From Podospora pseudoanserina (Eukaryota; Ascomycota; Sordariomycetes; Sordariales; Podosporaceae): 64,000 nt of DNA. Below the pieces are notes generated by a model. It worked only from the letters and a program-made list of their open reading frames with translations. It did no database searches and had not been told where the DNA came from. The stretch covers positions 3,410,001 through 3,474,000 of the forward strand of contig NC_085925.1 of assembly GCF_035222485.1 (NCBI RefSeq), read 5' to 3'. Made by a program: the position numbers and the translations under genes. Of the stretch, positions 54,756 through 64,000 are shown in pieces. Position 1 is the first letter of the stretch. The number at the start of each line of letters is the position of its first letter.

Positions 54756-55138
54756 GCCTAATCTTGGTGTTGTATCCAATCATATTGATGGTCATGTACA
54801 ACCATAGCACTTCTGGAATCGGCACTTGGCACTGTGTGGGGTGATTTTATCAAGAGGGTGGTGTTGGGCTGGTGACCTAGGAAAGTCACTGGCTGCGAAA
54901 ATGAGGCCAAAATTGGCCAGAAATGGTAAACAAATTAGTATTACAGTAGTTGGTTGTTGGTTAAAAAGAAAAACAGTAAGAAAATCCTGCCCCAAGAGCA
55001 AACCGGTGTGGGTCTGGGAAAACCCAGGCCATTCAATTTGACTAGTGGGATAGAAGATGCTGACATCTGTAATCAGAAAGCACACCGTGCTACGAATCTG
55101 AATGATAATCTTGGCGGAACAACCACCAAGTAATACAG
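54756..55138. other. Intergenic region
   Basis: Short gap after the Hsp70-like pseudogene with no gene seen. Confidence 0.5.
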
Positions 55139-55390
55139 ATGACATCAAATATCTCCGTCGCGGCTGTCAGAATCGAATCTGGAGTGCCTTTCCAGTTCGC
55201 AGCTGATCAGACCACAACGAGAGTCTGCACTCTGGCCAATGGCAAACTGAGAGTGAAGGTTGATAACGAAGAGGAGTATGCTATTGGAGCGAGGGGTGTG
55301 TTCAAGATTGATGCTGGGGTTGGAAGTAGGGGTTTTAACCGGTATTATGAAGTTGTTGTGTTGCATGTGAATGGTTTTCAGGCTTTGTGA
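55139..55390 (+). CDS. Small cupin-like protein
   Basis: An open frame of 83 aa. Its pattern, CTLANGKLRVKVDNEEEYAIG then GVFKIDAGVGSR and YYEVVVLHV, is that of short beta strands with turns, as in the single-domain cupin fold of the kind seen at the C-terminus of Mif2/CENP-C. No metal-binding His cluster is seen. Similar short fungal proteins exist as standalone genes, from memory only. The start (ATG at 55139) is the only one available. It could also be a fragment, given the decayed neighbours. Confidence 0.45.
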   Translation: MTSNISVAAVRIESGVPFQFAADQTTTRVCTLANGKLRVKVDNEEEYAIGARGVFKIDAGVGSRGFNRYYEVVVLHVNGFQAL

Positions 55391-56243
55391 GGGTGCTTTT
55401 TGTGATGGTTGACAAGTAGTGTTTTGCTTTTGGGTGTGTTTGTATTTGTTTTTGTTACTGTTCGTGATCACCTAAGGTAGGCGAAGTGTGGTTGTTATCA
55501 GGTCCGTCTTTGTTGTCGTTTTTTTTGTAGATGATGAAGAGACAGAAACTACTATATAAGATTATGAAATACGGGAATAGCTGGTGGTAATTGTTGGTAT
55601 GGGAGGATCTTGTTGAGATGTAGGGTATCAGAGAGATGGCGATGCTCTGGAGTAAGGCGTATATGTAGAGCTATCTCCATGTTAGATTAACATGTTCAAA
55701 TATTGTACACTACGCGAGTCCGTAAATCTATCATGAGAATGGAATTGTTTTTTTGCGGCTGTAACCCCCCGGAAACGTAGTTGCCCGCTGTGTAGTTGGT
55801 GGTGGGGATCAGGGGTAAAAGGGGCGAAGTGGGGCGGTTTGTCAAGTAAACAAGAGTGACAAGCCATGAAGTGGAATTGGCTTATAATGCTGCATGAGTG
55901 CGGGCCAAGGAAATGTCTTGAACATATAAAAGGTAAGGCATTACCTAATAAAGGATTTTAAATCATTTCTCTTGGAGTTTTGTTTAGGTTGCAGGTCATT
56001 AATCGCTTTTGTGGTGCTTCTGCGATGGAAAGACTTCCATCCAGGTGCGGGGCAACAGCTGCAATCATCAGATGGTCGTCACCCCACCACAGCACGCGAT
56101 TCAACGGCACCGAGGACAAACAAAGTGTATTTAAGAACCGGCATAGACGCGATGGCTTTGGGGAAGGTGGAACTAAATTTCAGAATCCTAAATCCAAATT
56201 GGCAATCCCAACTCTTTTTGAAATAAGCAGTTCATCTTTAACC
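55391..56243. other. Intergenic region
   Basis: A/T-rich at first (55400-55680), then the promoter of the next gene. The next gene's frame is open upstream to 55980, but the composition there is not protein-like. Confidence 0.5.
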
Positions 56244-57575
56244 ATGCTATCCTCGCTGCAACTTGTGCCCCCAGCTGCTGTAATCCACAGTGCAGTCCGG
56301 GCAGCAGCTCCCCCACTAACACTGGCTCTCACCAGAGCCCTCACCAGCACAACACGCCGTATTGCGTCACAGGCACCAAGAGCGATACACAACTCAACCC
56401 CCCGCCTTCACCCCCGCCTTGCAATCCCGCCAACCTCGCACCACCCTCCCAAGATTCCCGGCTACCGCCGCCTCGAAACAACCAACACCCTCTCCCCCTT
56501 CTTCTCCAGCAACCAACCCCCACTGGGCGACCTCCCTTCCTCCACCTCCTCCTGGCGGCCCCCTCCGCCCTCCTCCCTCGACGAGCGCCCCGTTCTGATC
56601 ATTGGCGCTGGCTCCATCGGCCGCCGAGTAGCCCTGATATGGGCCTCCAACTCCCGCCCAGTTACCCTCTACGATGTCTCCGATGACGCCCTCAAGTCAG
56701 CGACAGAATACCTTACTGATAACCTCGGCGAGTATTGCGCTGCGAGAGGTACCCACCCCGGGCATGTCTACACCACCTCCAATATCCGAGTAGCCACCAC
56801 CACCGGCCGTCACGAGAGCGCACCTCCGCCATCATGTCCCGCAGAGGAAGCGGAGCTCGAGAGTGGCAGCAAGGGCCCCTGGTTGGCGATTGAGTGCCTC
56901 CCCGAGAACCTCAGTCTCAAGGTCGATGTTCTTTCGTTGGCCGAGGGCTATCTACCGCTGGATTGCATCATCTGTTCCAACAGCAGCAGTCTCATGACGT
57001 CGGAGATGATCAAGTACGGAGATAATGAACTGCAATATCCGGAGCGGTTGCTGAATACGCACTACTTCATCCCGCCGAGGAATAGGATGGTGGAGGTTAT
57101 GTCTTCCTCGAAGACCAACCCCAAGATCTTCCCGTTTTTGACGGACCAGATGGAGAATGTGGGATTGAGGCCAATGGTAGTTCCACCTGGAGTGCAGAGC
57201 CCGGGGTTCATCTTCAATAGGATCTGGGCGGCGTGCAAGAGGGAGACATTGGAGGTGTTGAGTGAGGGAGTGGCAAGGCCGGAGGATGTCGATGCGTTGT
57301 TTAGGGATTTCTTCCATGCGGAGAAAGGTCCGTGTGAGAGGATGGATGAGGTTGGGTTGGATACTGTTTACAAGGTTGGGAAGCATAACCTGGAGAGGAG
57401 CAGGGATTTGGGGGGTGGAGAGGCGTTGAAGTGGCTGAAGAAGACTTATTTGGATAGGGGAATGAAGGGGGAGAGGACTGGGGATGGGCTGTATACCAGG
57501 GAGGAGAGGGCGGAATTGAAAATGAAGCATAGGTTGGAGAAGTGGAAGGAGGTTGAGGAGACACAGGGAGCGTGA
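56244..57575 (+). CDS. 3-hydroxyacyl-CoA dehydrogenase family protein, probably mitochondrial
   Basis: NAD-dependent Rossmann enzyme of the family of 3-hydroxyacyl-CoA dehydrogenase and lambda-crystallin. 443 aa from the ATG at 56244. The earlier frame to 55980 is open, but this start directly precedes a basic, Ser/Thr/Ala-rich leader (about 1-60) typical of mitochondrial import. The glycine motif VLIIGAGSIGRRVAL (about 118-132) begins the fold. SNSSSLMTSEM, NTHYFIPPRNRMVEV (catalytic His region) and the C-terminal domain (GFIFNRIWAACKRE, VDALFRDFFHAEKGPCERMDEVGLD) follow in the usual order. The His-Glu dyad is suggested by TH at this position; substrate unknown. Confidence 0.88.
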   Translation: MLSSLQLVPPAAVIHSAVRAAAPPLTLALTRALTSTTRRIASQAPRAIHNSTPRLHPRLAIPPTSHHPPKIPGYRRLETTNTLSPFFSSNQPPLGDLPSSTSSWRPPPPSSLDERPVLIIGAGSIGRRVALIWASNSRPVTLYDVSDDALKSATEYLTDNLGEYCAARGTHPGHVYTTSNIRVATTTGRHESAPPPSCPAEEAELESGSKGPWLAIECLPENLSLKVDVLSLAEGYLPLDCIICSNSSSLMTSEMIKYGDNELQYPERLLNTHYFIPPRNRMVEVMSSSKTNPKIFPFLTDQMENVGLRPMVVPPGVQSPGFIFNRIWAACKRETLEVLSEGVARPEDVDALFRDFFHAEKGPCERMDEVGLDTVYKVGKHNLERSRDLGGGEALKWLKKTYLDRGMKGERTGDGLYTREERAELKMKHRLEKWKEVEETQGA

Positions 57576-57955
57576 GGGATGGAGATAATATCAGAAACGG
57601 CAAAAAGCATGCTATTGACGATGCGCTTGCCATGAAAGTAGGGGTGATGAAAGAAGACAACGGATCTTTTTTTTTCTCGGGTCATCCATCTATCCGATTG
57701 ACTCCCAGATGTACAGATTCAGATTAAAAGTCTTGGAAGGACCCCTCACCAAGAGTAGATCTACTGCAGGCAGCAGCAGGACAACAGCGAATCACATTAG
57801 TCGCATTCATGGTTCTACTGCATGTCATTTGAAAGGCGCGTTGAGCCCTTCGCGTCATGATCGTCGACGCGTATAAATTTCAGGCTGTCTGAGCCAGATC
57901 GCAACGTGGTTTTACTAATCATCATCACATCCCCAAGAAGCTCAACAAGTGCATT
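57576..57955. other. Short intergenic region
   Basis: 380 bp between two genes on the same strand, with the promoter of the GFA gene. A T run occurs near 57667. Confidence 0.5.
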
Positions 57956-58504
57956 ATGAGTTCCGAATCCAAGACCTTCCCTTTCCCAATTCCGACCTCG
58001 ATCACGGGAGGTTGCCTCTGCGGCTCGGTCCGCTACCGCGTCACCTTCCCACCTGACCACGACTTCCTCCGCTTCTCACAAACCTGCCAATGCACCCAAT
58101 GCCGAAAGCAAACAGGCTCTCTCTTCTTTGCTGAGCATGTCATTGCTCCAGCTTCCACCGCCTTCACCCTGACTAATAAAGAGAATCCCACTCTCAAGCA
58201 TTACAGCACCAGTCCAAAGGCATACAGATGGTTTTGCTCAAACTGTGGCTCGTTTCTCTATTGGCAGCCGCTCGACAACGAGAAGGATTACATCTGCTTG
58301 GCGGTGGGGAGCATCGATCAGGTGTATCTTGTGGGTGGTGAGAATGATGAAGGTGTGCCGAAGGAGGGATATGGGCTGGCGCTTGTGGGTGGGGGAGGCG
58401 AACATCTCTTTTGCCAGAATGAGATCAAGGGCGTGACGGACGATATTCCGCTGTTGGGCAGGAAGAGAGGGACGAGAGTTATGGATGGGGGTGAGTCGGC
58501 CTAG
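57956..58504 (+). CDS. GFA/CENP-V domain zinc protein
   Basis: 182 aa, single exon. The family is named for a bacterial glutathione-dependent formaldehyde-activating enzyme; most fungal members have unknown activity. Zinc ligands are complete: GGCLCGSVRYR (about 18-28), CQCTQCRKQTG (about 43-53) and FCSNCGSFLYW (about 87-97). The rest of the beta-rich fold (EKDYICLAVGSID) matches. The C-terminus has an extra Gly-rich region (VGGGGEHLF) and a basic end. Formaldehyde detoxification is not shown by the sequence. Confidence 0.9.
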   Translation: MSSESKTFPFPIPTSITGGCLCGSVRYRVTFPPDHDFLRFSQTCQCTQCRKQTGSLFFAEHVIAPASTAFTLTNKENPTLKHYSTSPKAYRWFCSNCGSFLYWQPLDNEKDYICLAVGSIDQVYLVGGENDEGVPKEGYGLALVGGGGEHLFCQNEIKGVTDDIPLLGRKRGTRVMDGGESA

Positions 58505-58749
58505 AGGGATATCCTTCACTCGGATACTTGTACAACAGCCATATTTTATGTAGTGTGATGTTAGGTTCCCTCCCTGTTAATCAAACTTGGTCAGACACAA
58601 AACTGTTGATTATATAAGAGCCATCCATTGCGCTTACTATCAAACCTCTTGCTCTTTCCAAAAAATGACACACCCCCACGAAGACAATAATTCGTTCCAG
58701 CCTTATTTTCAACAGGCACCTTCTTCCCTTCATTTTTCCTCTCACATCA

Positions 58750-59736
58750 TCATTGCAATGGCGGAATATCCGACAACCTCTGCCTCCTCCGTGGCTCCGA
58801 GCCTTCTGAATGGTCATGATCGTTATCGTACCCATTGCCATACCCGTTGCTGTTATTCTCCGGCTGCGACGTCGCCTCCTCGCACTCCTTCGCGGCATTA
58901 TACTTTTTGAAAGCAACCTGCACCAATAATCCGACCTCCTTCCTGTCCCTCCCAATCACCCCCACCGACAACAACGCCTCCGTCTGCTCGATCCAGTCCT
59001 GCAGCTTTCGAAACTCCGCCACTTGATGCCTCAACCTCTCCGGCAATCCCTGTCCCTTCAACAGCGCCAACACACCCGCGATCACGGTGTTCACCGCCCC
59101 CAAAACCGTAATCAGTATCGTGTGCTCACCCGCCGACGGCCCAAGCGCAGTCAACGACGCGCCAACGATGATCTGGAAGAAATGCGAGGCGTACACTATA
59201 AGATTCACAAGTCTGGAGATCATCTTCTTGTTGCGCTGGGCGCGCATGGCGGCTGCGTACATGCCCATGGCGGACTTGCGGCCCTCTTCCAGGGAGCGGC
59301 AGTCGGTTGAGCCTGGGAGGGTGGAGTTGATGCCGACGGCACGACGGAAGATGACGAGGTTCTCATCGTTTGTACGACGGATGGGGAGGCCGGCGGGTTG
59401 GCCCCAGGAAAGGTCAGTGTCGGATTTTAAGACGGTTGGGGTTGATTTCTTGGCGGGGGGATTCTTGGTGAGGCCCCTATTTTGCTCTTCAGGGGGTTGC
59501 GATGCTGATAACGCATTGTTGGGATTTGTTGGTGCTTGGTCGGAGGTGTCTGGCTGTGCCTGGGAATTTGAGCCGGCACCTTTCAAAGGGTCATTATCTT
59601 GTGATGGCAACGGCATCTTTGATGTTGAAGGTGTGTTGTTTTGATGAGGCTGACCCAAAAGTGGGGAGGTCTCGTCGTAGTCTTGTTTATCGTCGTCGTC
59701 GACAGGGATCTCAGTGGAGCCACTTGGTTTAGACAT
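58750..59736 (-). CDS. Fungal SLATT-domain two-helix membrane protein
   Basis: 328 aa, single exon. The first 120 residues are polar and disordered (DDDDKQDYDETSPLLGQPH, a dileucine-type sorting motif). Then comes the SLATT-type core: an approach helix (GMYAAAMRAQRNKKMISRL), transmembrane helix 1 (LVNLIVYASHFFQIIVGASL), transmembrane helix 2 (ILITVLGAVNTVIAGVLALL), then GLPERLRHQVAEFRKLQDWIE. The tail is Asn/His/Asp-rich. SLATT domains were described as pore-forming effector modules linked to bacterial immunity, with fungal members; the fungal role is unknown to me. The SLATT call rests on helix layout and a remembered fungal consensus. Confidence 0.75.
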   Translation of the reverse strand: MSKPSGSTEIPVDDDDKQDYDETSPLLGQPHQNNTPSTSKMPLPSQDNDPLKGAGSNSQAQPDTSDQAPTNPNNALSASQPPEEQNRGLTKNPPAKKSTPTVLKSDTDLSWGQPAGLPIRRTNDENLVIFRRAVGINSTLPGSTDCRSLEEGRKSAMGMYAAAMRAQRNKKMISRLVNLIVYASHFFQIIVGASLTALGPSAGEHTILITVLGAVNTVIAGVLALLKGQGLPERLRHQVAEFRKLQDWIEQTEALLSVGVIGRDRKEVGLLVQVAFKKYNAAKECEEATSQPENNSNGYGNGYDNDHDHSEGSEPRRRQRLSDIPPLQ

Positions 59737-60685
59737 CGTTGATGTCTAAAAGGGGTTTAGGTGGTGGGTTTCAATGGTGGGTTGGCTTTATATCACACTG
59801 TCTAGTTGGCACGTACACCGAACTCTGTTATTTGTGGCAAAAACGTCAAACTGCAGATTCGATGATGGCTGTTGGTGACAGGAAGGAAGACGCAGGGGCT
59901 TTCTGCATGCGACATGGCGCTTTATAGAGTCCGAACGAGGCATTGGGAGAGCAGGCCAGAGGCACAACCATGGCAGGCTGGGAGGATCGACATCTTTCTA
60001 GTCTCGGAAATGGCTGGTGTTATCAGGTTCAGCCCTACTTGGTGTTGTGCTAATTAATCTAGTTTGATGCAGCCTAGTGTCACCCGATGACATACGGCCA
60101 TACAAAAGTCGTCGATAAGAGATTCAGCTACGCCTCGGGATCAGAGTCAGGAGGTGTCTGAAAGCCACCCGTGGGAAGGATTCCCGATTTGCAAGTCGGC
60201 ACGGTTTTTGGCACATGCAACCCTGAGGCGTCGGCAGACACCGTCTGCCGTCTTCGGTGTCCAATCAGCAACTACCACACTGTGTCGCATGCTGACACCT
60301 TGGTGTCTCGGGTTGCCCGGACAGATGTCTGAAGGTTTGTGCAACGACGGCTGAGATGGCTATCACAGCACCCCAAGCAGACAACCGCCGTGTTGTGTGT
60401 AGCGTCCTTCCTGGTCTGCTCTGACTTCTGGTCCAGGATCGTCATTGATATACACAGTTCACATCTTTAACAACAATATCAAGACGGCATCATGACTGAA
60501 TGCAATGCAAGTAGTATAATCCCACCCTCGACTGGTTAGATGAATATTAACCAAGACAATCTCTCCAGCGTATGCTATTCATAACTTACGCAGACCTCAG
60601 CTTGATTTTCTATCCAAACCACACCACCCCAGTGGCATTGAGGCCAAGATGACCCAAAAATATCTTGATAAAGAGACTACGAACC
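59737..60685. other. Intergenic region
   Basis: Promoter of the SLATT gene and 3' side of the thioesterase-like gene. No gene seen. Confidence 0.5.
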
Positions 60686-61776
60686 TTAAAGCGCCGCCTT
60701 CCTCCCCTTGCTAAACTTCCTCCCCGCCTCTAACACCAATACCGTCTGCTGCGCGACCACCAATAACTCCATGTTCTCATCCGCAATAACGACATCGACA
60801 TCCATCCTCCCCTTTTCCAGCATTTTCGCCGTTGTCCGAATCAAGAACCACCCATTTCCCCTGTTCGGATCCACCCGTTTCTTGAGCTCAACATCCAATG
60901 TCACAGTATTACTAAACGCCTCCGCCTTCATCGCATCCTTGAGCAAATTCCTCACCACCGCCGGCCTGCCCTCGTTTCTTATGTCTGCACTTTCCCAAGC
61001 CACCATCTTGGAGTGTATCCCATGTGGATCATACGCACCACCAGTGCGCATTAACATGTCCGACATACTGGGCAGTGCATCTGCCAGGAACGTCAACAGG
61101 GTGTTATCCACCCCGCCTTCGTGATCGGGAGAGTACTCCTTGTCGTCATTGTTTGCATAAAGGAATTTATACCACCCGTCATGAACCCCGTTTGTCGTGT
61201 GGCCTTGCCGTGGCGCAAGGATGAGCATCCGGTCTGTGAACGGTAAGAACTCCCCTTTTATCCTGCCAATTACCCAGTTGGGGTCTTTTTGGTTGGATTC
61301 TACTGCTTTGAAATTGGGGAGTGGGTTGGGAGGGGGGAGGAGGGTCCATTCTGAAGGTGAGGAGGGGCCGAGGGGGGTGTTGAAGTTGATGGCTGTGGCG
61401 ATGGCGAGGATCTTGAGATTGGAGGATTGGGTGAGGGTGGCTTGGAGAGTTGTGCTTGTTGCGCCGGTGCGGAGGGTGGTGATGGTTATGGTGGAGGCTT
61501 CGCGGGTGCAAGGGCGGAGGAATTCGAGGTGGAGTTTGAGGATGTCGGGGTGGGGGGTGTGGGCGAGATGGGTGGTGAGGGCGGAATAGATTCCGGCGGC
61601 GGTGCAGCCGCCGTGGAGGGCTGGGTGTGATGGTTAGCCTTTTGAGAGGGAAAGATGGGATAAGGAGAAGAAATACTGATACCAAAGGCCCAGTCGGTGT
61701 GCCAGTCGCAGATGTAAGTGTTGTCTGGCCCCTGGACTTTTTGGAGGTTGATTTGCTTGTGGAGTGTTTTCGCCAT
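60686..61776 (-). CDS. Thioesterase-like superfamily (acyl-CoA thioesterase II type) protein
   Basis: Exons 61776-61683 and 61620-60686 give 342 aa. The N-terminal hotdog half has YICDWHTDWAFALHGGC (the HGG helix start, split by the intron), then HLEFLRPCTREASTITITTL. The C-terminal hotdog half holds DNTLLTFLADALPSM and LKKRVDPNRGNGWFLIRTTAK. It ends LEAGRKFSKGRKAAL. The layout is that of fungal TesB-like double-hotdog proteins, which hydrolyse acyl-CoA or are inactive. A role in a specific pathway cannot be read from neighbours. Confidence 0.85.
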
Positions 61777-62687
61777 TTTCTGTTATGGCTTTCTTTCTTT
61801 TGAGTGATGGAAGAACGGCCGGTCGGGACTCAAATAAGCTTGTGTTTGTTTTATCACAATTTTTTTTTCCCGGGGGGCCACACCACGCTTATATAGGTAC
61901 TTTGTGAACTTCCGGTGTGCCTTCCCGAATTAGGACACATCTTTCCACACAACGGTCTGTTGGTAGCCTCATGTAACCTTGACCGGCCTTAAGGGTGTAG
62001 CAGGACATCCCGGCCCAATAACATCCCCACATCAAATCGGTATACAGACTTCACATGGGAAAGATGACTCTGGACCTCAGCCCTAAATTGGTTCGAGGTG
62101 GGAGCTTTTTTGGGACAAATGTGGTTATTTGTTTACTTGCGTAGGTAAACCGACCCCTTAAAAGCCCCTGGCGTTTGCCAAGGGATCTGACAACCCGGGT
62201 AAGGATGTGGGTGGTAAGTGTTTTTGACTTCAATGTCTTTGCGGTGCTGCTTGCTGGCGATTGGAGTTTTTAGAACTGAAAAGAAGTAAGCTGGTTGTAT
62301 GCCATTCTTTCTCGTACCTAGCTGAGCAGTGCAGTTGCCGGTGTGCATGCTGTCCTATTGGCCCGAATACCTGTTTAAAGAGGTATCAACGACGATGAAG
62401 CGGAGATTTAAAATGTCAGGAGTCTATTCTCCGTCGTATCAAGTACGAAAACAGAAGTGGTAGAAATATGCGGTCACTCCGGGGCTTTGGGAGATCAGAT
62501 GGCTGTTGGAAGTCATTTTCCTCACCCACAACGTGACCTGGTAAGGTGATTGAGGGACTGAGAGGGGACGAAGAGGGATTTCACACTATGTGTGGTGTAA
62601 TTCGCCGTTGGGGTGAACTTGCATATAGGCACGTGGGCTGAAAGGTAGGCGGGTGCAAGCCCTTTGATTTTGCAAGTACAAACAAGT
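61777..62687. other. Intergenic region
   Basis: Divergent promoter side of the thioesterase-like gene, with a T run near 61860. No gene seen. Confidence 0.5.
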
Positions 62688-63545
62688 ATGTGCTCCTCCT
62701 ATCCATTTCTAACCCTCAACCCTCTTGCCGGCTACAGCCTTTTGGCAGCTCTCTATCCATCTGCAATCACCAACCCCCGCGGCTTCCGACTTCCATTCAA
62801 CCCACACCGCCAAAAAAGTTCTCGAAGGCAGTTCTGCTGTGTAGCACTTTGTTACTCACTTTCAGCGGCGTAAGTAAACGAAGGAAAACCCGATATACGA
62901 CATGGTAACATGACTAACCTGATTCTTCACACACAGATTGCCTGTGCCGGCCGTCCCTTAAGCAACTACACCATCGTCGATGTTCAATGGGACTTAACCA
63001 TCCAGCCCGGCAACGCTTCCTCTGACACCATCTCCGTCAACGGAGCAATCGAGAACGCGATTGATGAAATGGAATACCTCCATCTCGGCCAGAACCAAAC
63101 CTTCCAAAACTACCTACGAGCCCTTGCTCAAGCCAACACCGCTCGAGACACGGAAGATCCGACGGGGTGGGACTGCGACATCGAGGGTGTCGTATGCCAA
63201 GCATGGGCTCCAGAAAAGGTATTACTTACCTCCGTGGGGTCGAGGGCACCCCCAAAAATGGCCCTGGGCCAAACGAATGTGGGCGTGTTAGCTGCGGGTA
63301 TGGGGCTGCTATTCATTGGTGCAATGAGGTACGGTGGCTACTTGATACTGGCGTTTGAGATGTCTGAGATACCTAACTGATCGATGTAGAATGGCTTTGA
63401 GAAAGAAGTCACCTGGGATGGTATTGCGGATGGGGCGGAGGATTTGAAGGGATTGTGTGGGACACATAGGCGTTGGTCAACGGTGAAGGTCAGGGTTGAT
63501 TTCAAGGATAATTGGAATATGGTCGTGGTGGAGAATGATTGCTGA
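62688..63545 (+). pseudogene. Small secreted cysteine-bearing protein, looks disrupted
   Basis: Pieces of a fungal small secreted protein can be read: a hydrophobic signal-like segment (AVLLCSTLLLTFSG) ending at a phased intron (62873-62936), then VDVQWDLTIQPGN and NGAIENAIDEMEYL. Later come YLRGVEGTPKNGPGPN, CGRVSCGYGAAIHWC and, after a second intron, NGFEKEVTWDGIADGAEDL to the stop at 63543. The Cys pairs and the NGPGP motif are typical of a secreted family whose name and role I do not know. The reading is interrupted, with about two breaks, so it appears non-functional or miscalled. Confidence 0.55.
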
Positions 63546-64000
63546 AGGGGGCCCAGGGCAATCTTAAGCCTCGATGCTGGACTAAGGGTTCACAAGTTGG
63601 AGTGGAAAGGTTGCTGCGCTGGAGACATATGGGTGTTTCTTGATTATATGTCAGCCTTTTTCACCTTTCTTATAATAGGCATACAACAAAACCGTGAAAG
63701 TAAAAAGCTCAAGAACGCGGTATTCCTCATTTCATCGCCAGGATGACGCAGCGACAGCCATCATCAAGTCTCTACCTACTTCAAGTCTCTACCTACTACC
63801 CCTCCAGCCAAGCTATCCCTTTGAGATATGAAAGCCGACTTTCATGTTCCGGGTGACCCCAGCCGAAGGTTCCCGCCACTTCTCTAGCAAGGATCACGGC
63901 GGACGATGACGTTCCATTTGCTCTTATAGAAAGCCTGACCTTTGACGTCCTTCAACGAACTGCCCGACCTGCAGTTATCAACTATCACCTGGGCTCCGTC
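63546..64000. other. Window end, no gene seen
   Basis: Contains a short direct duplication (TCAAGTCTCTACCTACT, two copies near 63763-63797). No coding region recognised. Confidence 0.5.

Overview
The window reads as nuclear DNA of a filamentous ascomycete, most likely a Sordariomycete close to the Sordariales. Genes carry short GT-AG introns (about 50-80 nt) with fungal-type branch sites. The gene set is fungal: a WSC-domain secreted protein, RTA1-type membrane protein, HeLo-type protein, GH45-like cellulase and Bqt4-type nuclear-envelope protein. The placement at order level is inference from protein resemblance, not from a search. Every function below was assigned by reading motifs by eye.

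Layout: (1) 1-5.3 kb is an accessory edge with a decayed phosphotransferase-like gene, a secreted GPI-type protein and a disrupted RTA1 gene. (2) 5.3-30.2 kb is a conserved housekeeping block: 3-hydroxyisobutyrate dehydrogenase, Bqt4, Rho-GDI, a PP2A-like phosphatase (Ppg1), a zinc-knuckle/proline-rich protein, AP-3 beta, an unknown protein and the kinetochore protein Nuf2. A HeLo-like/pseudokinase gene sits among them. (3) 30.2-34.8 kb has no recognisable gene and holds a 17-bp tandem repeat. (4) 34.8-48.4 kb holds a large disordered protein, tRNA-Pro with an intron, a mitochondrial-type thioredoxin, a WSC protein, a carboxylesterase, an aprataxin (Hnt3) and a charged coiled-coil protein. (5) 48.8-55.4 kb is a decayed accessory stretch: a GH45-like gene with a frame break, an intact NmrA-like gene, a broken coiled-coil gene, and a 5'-truncated Hsp70-like pseudogene lying head to head with it. 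(6) 55.1-64 kb holds a small cupin-like protein, a 3-hydroxyacyl-CoA-dehydrogenase-like enzyme, a GFA/CENP-V protein, a fungal SLATT-domain protein, a thioesterase-like protein and a disrupted small secreted protein.

The genes do not form one pathway. The main points of interest are: an MLKL-like layout (HeLo-like helical domain plus dead kinase domain) at 22.3 kb; an open in-frame alternative first exon inside Rho-GDI intron 1 that would add about 85 residues; a SLATT membrane protein; and the contrast between intact core genes and accessory genes broken mostly at G/C homopolymers. That contrast could be real decay or local sequence error.
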